Of a DNA stretch of 64,000 nucleotides, positions 39,411 to 49,412 are shown piece by piece. The notes beneath the pieces are model-generated. The model saw only the letters and a list, made by a program, of their open reading frames with translations. It was not told the origin of the DNA and did no database searches. The first letter of the stretch is position 1. Each line of letters opens with the position of its first letter. Both the position numbers and the translations under genes were made by a program. This DNA comes from Lachancea mirantina (Eukaryota > Ascomycota > Saccharomycetes > Saccharomycetales > Saccharomycetaceae): NCBI GenBank assembly GCA_900074745.1, contig LT598467.1, positions 744,001 through 808,000 of the forward strand, written 5' to 3'.

Positions 39411-41621
39411 CTACGCTGATTTAGTTGGTTTTTTATCGCGCTTTGGCTTTTGAGCCGTCACCAATACGTACCTGGAAACGCCTGCATTTTCATCACATTT
39501 GCCCATGTGTTCGTTAACGTAGCGTAAGGGAAAAGAAGCTGGCTGACAATCGGATGGACAAGAAGAGCTATCTAGAAATCCCGTTCTCAGTTGAAAGTCG
39601 AAACCATGCAAGATAAAAAATTCGAAAACCATGCCCATCTCTGTGCTTAAGTCCCCTCTCTTGAGACTTACAACAGAGTATTTTACATTGACGAATCCCA
39701 CTTCTTTCAAAAGCTGCACAAGATATTTCATAGGAAATGGTTGAATGCCCAATTTTGCTGCCTCTAATGTAACCGCGTCCGAAAGGGCTTTAAGTTCGAC
39801 AGTTGTCGGAAACTCCCTTTTTGTCTTCTCTAGATCTTCACAAGCGTTCACGGTACCGAAATTACAAGTCGAAGTTTGCAAATAACCCCCCGGTACGATG
39901 CACCGAAACAATTCTTTAAGAAATCCTTTCCATTTGTTTTGCGCTAAATTAAACCATATGTCGGGGCACATAACAACTGGGAAGGATTCGCTCTTAAGGG
40001 GTAAGCGAATCTGTAGATACTGCCTTCTATACTCCTGAGAGATGCTGGGATGTTCGCCCTTAGGGGTTGAGGCCATCAACTTTTTCACACATTTTTTCGG
40101 AAACATGAATTGTGTCGGCAATTGTATATGTCGGTAATTCGCAAGTATGCTAGCATAATAGCCCTCCAGATAGGTGTTTTGTATTTGAAGAGAGGACTTG
40201 TCCAAGTCTTCTGTATTAACTCCTCTAGTCTTGGTCTCACTTTTAGGTGGATCAGAATGCGATGCTTTTCTTCTGAAAAGATTACTCAAGCTGAGCGATG
40301 ATGGAGCGCCTTTGAAGCCTTTATGCGATTTTTTCTCTTTGATTGATAATGCCTCATCACTATCATTAGTTGAAGGTTCTAAAAACGCTCCTTTTGCTTT
40401 GGCGAGCTCCGAGCCTCTTGCTGGCAACGTTCTGAAGTCTCGACCCACACAATCTTCTAAACGGCCAGAGGCATAAATATCAGCAAACGTGTCGCTATTC
40501 ATGAAAGCTTCGGAATTCAAAAAAGTACTCGGTGTATTCTTGTCTAAATGCTCGGTAGGGTCTCCGCGATCGAGGTCTTGATTCGGCGAGTCCTCAGAAC
40601 TAAAAGGCGTCGCTGAGGAACTGATAGAGCTATTAGATTCTGAATTGGGGGACTTCAGTCCATTTCGTTCCGTTCCTAGCGTAACGTCTTCAGTTTTGCC
40701 GTTAAGTGGAGAAATATCCACCAAATAGTCTAAAACGTTCCAATTGGGTTCATCAAGAGCTAATTGCCAACCAAACTCTTGATCCATCGAGCAGCGAATG
40801 AGGAGAATATCTGTTGTTCTCATAGCGTCTTGCAAGAAATTTTGATTGTCATTGGGCGATGGCTCTTCATCATTAGAAGGCTTATAAAGAGCCGAGTATC
40901 TGCCCAAAAACTGAGCAATCTCATCAGAGAAAAGAGCCGAATTTTTTCCCAATAGGAACTTTAGCGACTGAATAAACCACAATCTAATCATTTCCCCAAT
41001 TTCCTCGTAGTTCTGACCCGCTATATAGGAAGGGTATCCACCCCTTTTAGAATTTGGGTTGATGTTAACGTTAAAAGGGTAGCATGCGGACGCATAGCGC
41101 CAGGAATTATGATAAAGCTCGAGAAACTCGACAAACGACTTCAGTCGAGATTTCGCGTGTGTGTAAACCTCGCCAACTTTGCATTGAGAGTTGAACGAGA
41201 AAAATATGTCTAGTTTTGAGAAATACGGATTGTAGCGAGAATCGTAAAGAATCTGCTTTGAAACGCCGTTAACATTATGAGAAACGAGATTCATTGAAAA
41301 CTTGCGAGCTCGCACAGATTCTCCGATCCGAGGCAATCTGTTCCAACTTCGGTAGGAGTCGGTATCTTTCATATACCCTGCATCCTCAAGAGAAGTTATC
41401 GGTTGCATCGCGGGCATTGAATACGCAACAGAAGGTCTTCGACTACTACCCGACGTCCTTCGTCCACTGCCGTCATGACCATCCGCCGCCGATTCTTCAG
41501 CGATTGTCGAAATGGACGACGACCACGAATGCGACTGCGATTGTGATTGCGTATTCAAGTCCTTCGAATATTCACTTCGCCTGTCCCGCATCAAACCCGA
41601 CGACTCATCTTTGTTCTGCAT
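39411..41621 (-). CDS. YBR225W-like protein of unknown function
   Basis: A 736-residue protein (the S. cerevisiae YBR225W product is about 900). Residues 1-105 are serine/glutamine-rich and probably disordered. A folded block (about 110-285) includes LDIFFSFNSQCKVGEVYTHAKSRLKSFVEFLELYHNSWRYAS. A second disordered, phosphosite-rich stretch runs about 300-480, and a folded C-terminal part contains WKGFLKELFRCIVPGGYLQTS, resembling the late motifs of a class I SAM methyltransferase. No glycine-rich SAM-binding motif I was found, so activity is doubtful. Identification with YBR225W rests mainly on position and strand beside MCX1. ATG at 41619-41621. Confidence 0.75.
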   Translation of the reverse strand: MQNKDESSGLMRDRRSEYSKDLNTQSQSQSHSWSSSISTIAEESAADGHDGSGRRTSGSSRRPSVAYSMPAMQPITSLEDAGYMKDTDSYRSWNRLPRIGESVRARKFSMNLVSHNVNGVSKQILYDSRYNPYFSKLDIFFSFNSQCKVGEVYTHAKSRLKSFVEFLELYHNSWRYASACYPFNVNINPNSKRGGYPSYIAGQNYEEIGEMIRLWFIQSLKFLLGKNSALFSDEIAQFLGRYSALYKPSNDEEPSPNDNQNFLQDAMRTTDILLIRCSMDQEFGWQLALDEPNWNVLDYLVDISPLNGKTEDVTLGTERNGLKSPNSESNSSISSSATPFSSEDSPNQDLDRGDPTEHLDKNTPSTFLNSEAFMNSDTFADIYASGRLEDCVGRDFRTLPARGSELAKAKGAFLEPSTNDSDEALSIKEKKSHKGFKGAPSSLSLSNLFRRKASHSDPPKSETKTRGVNTEDLDKSSLQIQNTYLEGYYASILANYRHIQLPTQFMFPKKCVKKLMASTPKGEHPSISQEYRRQYLQIRLPLKSESFPVVMCPDIWFNLAQNKWKGFLKELFRCIVPGGYLQTSTCNFGTVNACEDLEKTKREFPTTVELKALSDAVTLEAAKLGIQPFPMKYLVQLLKEVGFVNVKYSVVSLKRGDLSTEMGMVFEFFILHGFDFQLRTGFLDSSSCPSDCQPASFPLRYVNEHMGKCDENAGVSRYVLVTAQKPKRDKKPTKSA

Positions 41622-43422
41622 TTGAGCGTTCTGAGTAGCCCTCGCACCTATGCCTGAATCGCTGTGTATTCCCCTTTCGATGAGGACCCACTACGTTTTC
41701 CCACTGCTGACGCCCTTTATTAGATCTCTAAGATCCTGGGCTTTCTTATAAATCTTACCCAAACCCGTCCGCGCCTACTTTATTACCCTTGAACCCTATT
41801 GCCCACTCTCCCGGTGTAACTATTCTTATTCTCGCAAGCTACCCGTCCAACAACTCGCAATTGATTCGGCTTTTGAATTTCCCCTTGTAGATATCCAGAA
41901 GCCTCCGCTGACACACTTTTAGACAACTTGCAACCCTGAACTACCGTATCTTTGCACCTTTTTGGGTTCCGAAGTTTGGCACTTTGGATCTTTCCTGGTC
42001 TCGATTTGGCAAACCACTAGATTTACCTCAATTCTTTTCACCACAGCAACCTTGTGTTCTTTGCATGGAAAAAATTTAACGGTTGTTCCATGAGTTTGGT
42101 CTATGCAGTTTTTTGCCAAAATTTCACAGTATAATATTTAACGGGAAAAGTGTCGGCAAGGGTCCACATCTCGCAATTCTGCAACTTGTTTGGTCGTTTC
42201 AGCTTATTGCACAATAGCGTAGAAGTCCACTGATCCTTTGTCGATGTTGTGAATTGCGTTTAAGTTGAGGTGATGGTGTCCTGATTTCGTAGTGAAAGGT
42301 AGGAACATGTAAGAAAAAACAGGAAAAGGTGAGATGCAAGCATGAAGACATATTTGACTTCCCTGTGTGATGCTCCCTTTCGATGTTAGTGTAACCAGTG
42401 TACGCAACGTATTCACTGTGTGCGGTGTATCCGGTATATTAGCCGTGTTGGTGTAATGATTTTCCCGAGCAAGTGAACGGTGTAGTCCTCTTAAGGTGAG
42501 TGCAAAGCCGCATCACAATGATATTATTATTGACCCAAGGTGTTACGGTACTCTTGAAGAACTGTCTCCAAATGTGTTGATGGCAATGCAAAGAAATGTG
42601 AACCATTGTGTTATCGACCGGAACATTGCAAAATCCAGCACGTAAGGTGATACAATCTTTCTAAAGACGATCAAAGACTCTGTGGCATGGAAAAGATGAC
42701 TCTCTAAAGAGCTTCGGACTTTCTCGTTATCGTAGTTCAGTTGCAGTCCATCTCTCCGAAACGAACTTTTCAAGTGTCAATCATGTCTCGCGTTATCGAC
42801 GGGTAAACGTCTAGCGAAGAGAGCCAACGCTACCGATTAACGTTTATCGCAATGTTTAGCGTACGACAGTCTTTCAAATTCTTTCCCAATTTGCTCCTGG
42901 GCCCCTGTCCCTCACACTCAAAACGGCAGTTCCCTCGACAACCCAACCCTTCCAAAACGCTAGGTGCTACCCTGTGAATCGCTTCCCGGCATCATTGCCA
43001 GCTATGCATATATCTAGGCTTTTTTTTAGCATGATTACTCTATTTCACTCTTAGCTCTCATTTGTTTCGGGATGATACTATCAGTTTTAGATTTCACCTG
43101 TTTGTATTTCTCGCTTTCATCTCGGCGGCTACTTCTTCATGATTATCGACAATGCAGTTTCAAATCGTTTCTCCTGAAGAAGCTCTTCGGATCACGAAAG
43201 TAGATGGCAGCTTTGTAAAAGTTAGAATATATAGTAAACCCTATTTGAAAGCTGTACCATCAAATTACAAAGTTCGATTGAAGAGTGCAATTGATGGTTA
43301 AATACAAAACGTTTTTTCCGAATGTTGAATGCAAAGAAAATGTGTTTTAATCTCATGTTGAAATGCAGAATGGGAGTTAAAAGCTGCCCAGAATAGATTA
43401 GGTCAGCGATGCAGAAGCGCAA
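41622..43422. other. intergenic, YBR225W-like promoter / MET13 3' region
   Basis: A long (1.8 kb) gene-free stretch between a minus-strand start and a minus-strand stop. Short frames lack motifs. A GTGT-rich patch occurs around 42390-42460. I found no tRNA, snoRNA box pair or repeat that I could defend. Confidence 0.5.
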
Positions 43423-45225
43423 TTAGTGAAGACCTCTGAGAAGCTCAAATATACGATCTTTTCCAGAAACAAAATCATTGTCGACAATGTTCACCAGAAA
43501 ATAGTTATCGATAAGGTCTTGCAAAAGCTCTGCGCTGTCGGACTTGTTATTTTCTTGGAAATTGAGTTTCCATTCGTCTAGAATGTGGAAGAACTCCTCT
43601 TTCCAAGCCAGGAACGACACCTTTTCGACGATCGTGGGTTGTTCAACTTCCCTCCCGGGAAATATACCCCATGTGACCGCGTTAGCCGCGGTGTCGTCTG
43701 GATGATTTGAGTATAGCTCGTCGGCGGCGTCAACCGCAAAATAGGTGAGCGGAGAGTCGTCCCCGATGTTTTGAACAAATTCCTTGAGCTTGCTCTTAGG
43801 TAATAAAAACTCCAAGTATTCTTTTTGGTAGACGAACCCGTTGCTGGGACCCCATCCGACAACGCTGTCGGTGGAGCTAGCGCCATTGACACGAGGTTGA
43901 GAGTTGACGGTCACAATAGAGTTCTTATTCAATTCGATCAATGGTTGCAATATAGAGTCCACTTCGTGGTTGAGAGGAGTGTCAGACCAAGGTAGACATT
44001 TGAGTTTACCTTCCAAATATGCAATGATCAAATTGGCAACGTCTTGCAAAGTGGTTGGTGTTGACCACAACTCCAATGACCGGGTGGGCGTTTGGCGAAT
44101 GAGACCAGAACCACACAAATCCAGATCGCCGAAAGCTGGAGATGAAGAGTCACCAAAACGACCGTTAGGGAATTCGTCAGCGGCCCATTGAGATGTTCTA
44201 GCGACATAACTGTAAGGTCTGCGTTGCCAAAAAATTGGACGCACAGACTCGTTCCGACGTTGGGGATTCAAAGACTTTCTCCAAGGAAGTGGAACATTTG
44301 GCAAATTGACCTCTTCCGCCTCCTTTGGCAGAAGTCCAAGTTTGTCGAGAATCATCAAAGACGCCTTCTCCAAATTCATGGTATACATGTGCAAGTGCGT
44401 GACGTAACCGCTGTCAATCAGCTTTTGACACATTTTGGCCATAAGCTCTGTGCCATGTTCACGAACGAGTTGATCATTCTCTTTGATGGGTTCGAGCCTC
44501 GTGAGAAATTCTTCAGGAACGTGAATTTGACACCAGTTAACTCTTCTCATGAAGCTGGCATACGACGTGATGGGCATAATACCGGGGATGATAGGCACGC
44601 TAATCCCGGCAGCACGAACGTCGCGACACCAATCGATGAAAAGATCGCCATCGTAAAACATCTGAGTGATGATGAAATCGGCACCAGCATCAATTTTTTC
44701 CTTCAAAAATCCAATCAAGCTACGGCCATCGGTCTCCTCAGGGTGACCTTCCGGGTAAGCTGCGACACCGATATCGAAATGGTCGCCGTACTTCTTCCGG
44801 ATGTAACGAACGAGATCCCGTGCATAGCTGAAGCCACCCTCACAGGCCGTCCATTTGTTGGTGTTCACAGGTGGGTCACCTCTCAGTGCCAAGATATTTT
44901 GACACCCAGAGTCGTAAGCTTTTTGAAGGGCTTCGTCGATCAACTCTACCGGCATATTGGTGCACGTGAGATGCATGCAGGTTTCCAGTCCCAGAACCGA
45001 TTGCGACGTGGCTACTAGGTCGGTCGAAAGCTGCGAGAGACGGCCACCCGCATTCCACGTAATGTCGATGAACTGTGGATGCGTCTGGTACATCCTGTCC
45101 ATTCGATCATACAGGTTCTGCACACCTTGACTGGTCTTAGGAACGAAAAACTCAAATGAGAAGGTGGGCTCCTTGGCGCTGCCATCGCGATCCTGGCGCT
45201 GCTGAAGCTTGTGGGAGATTCTCAT
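43423..45225 (-). CDS. MET13: methylenetetrahydrofolate reductase Met13
   Basis: A 600-residue protein, the same length as in S. cerevisiae. The N-terminal TIM barrel (about residues 20-300) contains TFSFEFFVPKT, NILALRGDPP, FIITQMFYDGDLFIDWCRD and IPIIPGIMPI. The C-terminal regulatory region, found in eukaryotic MTHFRs, includes WGPSNGFVYQKEYLEFL. It reduces 5,10-methylene-THF to 5-methyl-THF for methionine synthesis in the cytosol; in yeast the barrel uses NADPH and the C-terminal domain confers AdoMet feedback. ATG at 45223-45225. A Cbf1-type E-box lies about 400 bp upstream. Orthologue of YGL125W and the last gene of the first syntenic block. Confidence 0.97.
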   Translation of the reverse strand: MRISHKLQQRQDRDGSAKEPTFSFEFFVPKTSQGVQNLYDRMDRMYQTHPQFIDITWNAGGRLSQLSTDLVATSQSVLGLETCMHLTCTNMPVELIDEALQKAYDSGCQNILALRGDPPVNTNKWTACEGGFSYARDLVRYIRKKYGDHFDIGVAAYPEGHPEETDGRSLIGFLKEKIDAGADFIITQMFYDGDLFIDWCRDVRAAGISVPIIPGIMPITSYASFMRRVNWCQIHVPEEFLTRLEPIKENDQLVREHGTELMAKMCQKLIDSGYVTHLHMYTMNLEKASLMILDKLGLLPKEAEEVNLPNVPLPWRKSLNPQRRNESVRPIFWQRRPYSYVARTSQWAADEFPNGRFGDSSSPAFGDLDLCGSGLIRQTPTRSLELWSTPTTLQDVANLIIAYLEGKLKCLPWSDTPLNHEVDSILQPLIELNKNSIVTVNSQPRVNGASSTDSVVGWGPSNGFVYQKEYLEFLLPKSKLKEFVQNIGDDSPLTYFAVDAADELYSNHPDDTAANAVTWGIFPGREVEQPTIVEKVSFLAWKEEFFHILDEWKLNFQENNKSDSAELLQDLIDNYFLVNIVDNDFVSGKDRIFELLRGLH

Positions 45226-46493
45226 GATCTAACCAAGAATTAGATAATTTTCGGTTCGATGAAAGCCTACACAAATGTGATGAGTCCCTTTTCTGACACT
45301 CAAACAAACCTCTGTCTCAATGCCACCAGTAGAGAACAACTCTTAATCTCGAGCTTTAGGCCTCACAGCGATCGTTCTTGCTAGCTGGAAAACTTTCTTC
45401 AAAGAACCTAACCTGGGTTCTTTCGTCGTTTATAAGAAGCATGTGAAATCGTTTTCCGAGTTGGAGTCCTGTCCAGGTAGTAGTCATATTATCTCCCCGA
45501 CATCGGTGTTAAATGAATCAGAGAGCCACTCCTGTAAGGTGGTTGCGCTGGGCAACATGGCTGCTGCATGGTGGCTTTTCTAATAGCAGCGCTCATTACT
45601 CCCACACTTCCTAAGTTCCGAAAAAATCCACGTGATATCTGCTTTCGCCCGCTCGGCCTTATATGAGCTGTGTTTCTTGCAAAAGACTTAAATTGTGCGG
45701 ACTTCCAGCGTCAAAATCTTTTTAAGGATAAGCTATTTCGCGCTTGTCATGTTCAGTATCCTTGGACGAGTTGTATAAGTTTCGGCCATTTCAATTTTCT
45801 GGGTTTACCATGACCTGGTATTTGCTGGCATCATGGTAGTGTCTTGAATTCCACAAATTATCTAACGCCGAATAAATACATAACCTTCTTTTAATCTTGA
45901 CGAATTGACAGTTTCAGTTGATGTTAAACGGGAACATGAAATCATTGCGTAGTAGATCTTTAGTAGGACTAGAACCAGAGATGGGTGTTCGGAGTTTTCA
46001 AATAGTCTTACACGAGAGTAGGCTTGGTGCTGCTTATGACTATGAGCACAACATCAGAACAATCGAGCAACACAAATATGATCGATCCTGTATACCTAGG
46101 AGTTTTATAGCAATGGATTTTCCTTTAAAAAGCGATATTTCCCTTGAGTGAAGCTCATTTGTCTAAAGATCTTGGCGTTTAGCCTGTAGTCCTTCCTTGG
46201 CATGATTGAATACAGTTTTAAGCAAAAATTTGGACATAGCAGAGGTTCTCAGTCAACAGTTTCTATTACTTTGTGCAAGTCTGTTATGAATGTGAAAAAA
46301 GGTCAACAAGGAGTGTCATTTTTTAGCTCAAGCTTTTAAATTTCAGCGGCTATCGTATGCAGTTATCGAAATGAAAGCAGTAAGAGCTTTCGTCTATGTA
46401 TGAGCCTTAAGGTCCGTGATATGACTAGATTAGTACTACAATCTACGTCAATCGTTATGCAGTATTCTTCAGGCGAAGCCAACCGGTCACCAG
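45226..46493. other. intergenic MET13-BRE2, synteny break
   Basis: About 1.27 kb between the MET13 start and the BRE2 stop, both on the minus strand. A 76-residue ATG frame at 45921-46151 has no recognised motif. No tRNA or transposon end was seen. Gene order relative to S. cerevisiae changes across this gap. Confidence 0.5.
45629..45634 (-). promoter_or_regulatory. candidate Cbf1 E-box upstream of MET13
   Basis: CACGTG in the context ATCACGTGGA on the minus strand, 404 bp before the MET13 ATG. It fits the RTCACGTG site used at methionine-pathway genes. Function is inference. Confidence 0.4.
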
Positions 46494-47903
46494 TCAATCG
46501 GCCAGAAACTCGGCTTCAACCTCATCTATTACATCCCACACCACGTCGTCGGCGACTTGGTGTTCAAATAGATCCTCAGGTGTCATTACATTAGCCATGG
46601 TCCTTTGTACTGCGTCAAAATATCTCATTTCTTCTTGGGAAGTGGCAATCTTGGCTTTTCCTCCATTAAAACAACTTACTGTAGGATAGTAACCCAGTTT
46701 GCTGTTATTTACGTATTTGTTCCTCAGGATCACATTATTCGATACCAGTCCAGGACTGGAATCCTTGTGCTCGTTCAAATTCTCAGATTTTGCTTCTGAC
46801 CGCGTTTCTGTTGTAGCAGTACCATTTCTCCAGTAATTAAAGTAGAACTTCTCGTTGTATTTGAGTTCACTGAAGGGCGGCAGGAAGGGTCTCAGATTTT
46901 CAAAGGCCTTCCCGACTTCTTGACCATTGACGAAAACTTTCAAGAAAGAGTTATTTAATGTGTGGAACTCTTCTCTTTCTCGTTTGTCGGATGTGTAGTA
47001 TTCGGGCTTAGTGGTCTTGATGTAGTCTGTAGTTTCAAAAAAAAGCTGATTTTTATAACGAATGGCAATCTGGTCCCGTACCACATTTTGCGTGTCATGC
47101 TCCAAAAGTAGCGCTTTTTGAAACTCGCGATTCATGATTCTGGTCTTGCGCTTTATTGGATTTTCCACGGAACTAGCCTGCGAAAGGTCTCGATGACTAG
47201 CCTCTGCCAAAGCATCTATCTTGATCTGTACGTATTCTCGAGACTGCGAAGCTTGTTCCTCAACACTGGGTAAAACAAGAAGAAGCCCAACCACATCACC
47301 AGCTTTCAAATGCTGGACCGGTAATACCTGACTGAGCTTTCCCTGATGTACCGATTCCAAACAATTGTCTCGAAGACCATAACTGTAACTGTCAAAGCCC
47401 ACAGGGGCTTCCAGGGATGCCTCGCGCCTTGAAATACCTAAACGAACATGTGGAGTGGAATTGAGTTTTTCTTTCAGCGATTTTATCGACGTTGGCTCCT
47501 CAATGGCAGGTGATCCACCGTTACATATCTCAACTTCCCAATAACAAGCACCCTCTTTGATGGCAGCTTCGCATCTACCGCTTCTCCAACCAGAAGAAGC
47601 CGGAACGCAAATTGTTCGATTTGAGCCCTGGCAGAGTAAAAGATCATCAGATCTGTCCATCAAACTAAACCCAGCCCCATTAAAATCATACTCTGTAGTG
47701 GAAAATTTAAGCTCTTCAAAAAGAGGATTACCAGAACATGGAGTATAAACGAAATTTCTTCTGTTTAAGGGAATGTCTTCTGGTTTGACATACTCATCTT
47801 CAACTTCGCAAAAGACAGGCAATTGTGGTCTTTTTTCCTCCGTTTTAGGAATTTTGTATATAAAATCCGTCTCTGGCTGATAACTGATTGTTGATATTTT
47901 CAT
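46494..47903 (-). CDS. BRE2: COMPASS subunit Bre2 (Ash2L-like SPRY protein)
   Basis: A 469-residue protein (505 in S. cerevisiae). The SPRY domain is split: the first part (about residues 60-220) includes YDFNGAGFSLMDRSDDLLL, VPASSGWRSGRCEAAIKEGACYWEVEI and HVRLGISRREASLEAPVGFDSYSYGLRD, and the last part has FLKVFVNGQEVGKAFENL and LGYYPTVSCFNGGKAKI. Bre2 with Sdc1 and Swd1/Swd3 supports Set1 in methylating histone H3 lysine 4. ATG at 47901-47903. It is divergent from PPR1, matching YLR015W next to YLR014C. Confidence 0.93.
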   Translation of the reverse strand: MKISTISYQPETDFIYKIPKTEEKRPQLPVFCEVEDEYVKPEDIPLNRRNFVYTPCSGNPLFEELKFSTTEYDFNGAGFSLMDRSDDLLLCQGSNRTICVPASSGWRSGRCEAAIKEGACYWEVEICNGGSPAIEEPTSIKSLKEKLNSTPHVRLGISRREASLEAPVGFDSYSYGLRDNCLESVHQGKLSQVLPVQHLKAGDVVGLLLVLPSVEEQASQSREYVQIKIDALAEASHRDLSQASSVENPIKRKTRIMNREFQKALLLEHDTQNVVRDQIAIRYKNQLFFETTDYIKTTKPEYYTSDKREREEFHTLNNSFLKVFVNGQEVGKAFENLRPFLPPFSELKYNEKFYFNYWRNGTATTETRSEAKSENLNEHKDSSPGLVSNNVILRNKYVNNSKLGYYPTVSCFNGGKAKIATSQEEMRYFDAVQRTMANVMTPEDLFEHQVADDVVWDVIDEVEAEFLAD

Positions 47904-49322
47904 CAGGTATGTCCAGTAGCATCAAGAAAAGTAAAACTTCTCTTTGTACTTGTTACTACGTTCTTCTCATCGAAGATCCTAAATCAGCACTTATTTGTTT
48001 TTCTTGTTGATCTAATGAAGTTGGGATTCCAATGTCGATTTCGTACGAGTATCCATCCACATACCACTGACAAACATCAATACTGTGGAGCTCACTGAAG
48101 TTAACTGCTGGCTTACTACCGGTAATCTAAACCGATATGTTCATTCTGAAAATCATAGGCAATGGAAATGCAGCGTACCAATGCGGGGACTGCTGAAATA
48201 TAGTAAAACATTGAAAAATGGCGTAGTACTGAGCAAAGGTATTTTGACATTACCGTGACACAATAAATCCATGTAAAAAATGACATCTTCAAGCATCCAC
48301 AATGTAGTTAATGTGGTTAAGTTTCGTGAAGATTCTTATCAGACATCAACTGTGTGGAAATAAATGCCACTGAAGTTAATTTCTTACAAGAATTAGCAAT
48401 TCAGTATATCAGCAGAGAGCATTCGTGTGCCCAAAGAACTTTCGTATTTTTTTAGACAAAAGTAAATCATTTGAATAGGAGAAGACCCTCTTCAAGGCAA
48501 ACACCACCCCCATATCAGCCTTTTATTAAAAAAACCTTTCGTTCGTCTTGCAATTTTAAATAACTAATCTCTAGTGAAAGGACAAAAAAGGTCGAAGTGA
48601 TATGGACAGCCAAAGTATGACTACACTTTTCTAAAGAGAATTAATGATATTAACAAAAAGCCTTGATACCGATTAGAAAATTTGAATGTCGATTTGTTCT
48701 TGTGCTCAAATTCCATGAAAATCGGCGATTGGGATTGGTAAGAAAAGTGATGATAAAAGCATAGTGTCCAGCCTTCAATCAATCTATGAATTATATAGTA
48801 AGGGTCATTTTTACTGCTTATCGTGATGATTTATTAACTACTTGGGCTCACCATGAGATTTCAATAAAAGGGCACAGCAGAAAACAAGTGAAGCATCCCA
48901 ACAGCATTCCTATGGTATGTGCAACTAAAATCAAAGGGCCTCATAATAAAATCCGTAGAATGTTCCTTTTCAAAAAAGCCCTGACAAATGCCGATCATTT
49001 TCAACATGAATTAAAATCCTCTACAAAGAGGCATTGCTTTTAATGTTCCATGCAGAGTATACGGGTTCGATGGTGGAATGGCTTGTGGTTTTCGAGGAAC
49101 ATTAGCTTTATTCAAACAACAACTAAACATGGAGATACCAAAAACAAGCGGAAACTCATGTTAGCAAGCAAAAAAACAGATAAATCAAATTCGCTTCCAT
49201 TACCTCTACAGAAGAATCTTTATCAAAGCTTTTCCTTCTAAATTTCGATGCTTTAAAGCCATTTCCCGGTCTCACTTGATTAAATCACGTCTCACGAAGA
49301 TAGCTAATTATAAGGTAATCAG
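47904..49322. other. divergent BRE2-PPR1 intergenic region
   Basis: About 1.4 AT-rich kilobases. An 85-residue ATG frame (48786-49043) has no recognised motif and is not called. No RNA gene or repeat recognised. Confidence 0.5.
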
Positions 49323-49412
49323 ATGTCTATGAGTCGTTTCTCTAAGGACAACCGTGCGGACGTCATTCCCAGACGAGATGGGCATCGCTCGAGAGCGGGA
49401 AGAAGATTTTGA
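49323..49412 (+). promoter_or_regulatory. upstream ORF overlapping the PPR1 start
   Basis: An ATG at 49323, with a second in-frame ATG at 49329, opens a 29-codon frame that ends with TGA at 49410-49412, 34 bases past the PPR1 ATG (49378) and in another frame. Translation of this uORF would reduce PPR1 initiation and expose the mRNA to nonsense-mediated decay, as is known for PPR1 in S. cerevisiae. Confidence 0.6.

Noticed and set aside
44188-45018. 276-codon antisense frame across MET13
   Set aside because: It lies wholly within MET13, begins at no defensible start and shows no family motif.
48786-49043. 85-codon ATG frame between BRE2 and PPR1
   Set aside because: It has no motif and an AT-rich codon pattern unlike neighbouring genes; could be chance. 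Not called, but mentioned in the gap entry.
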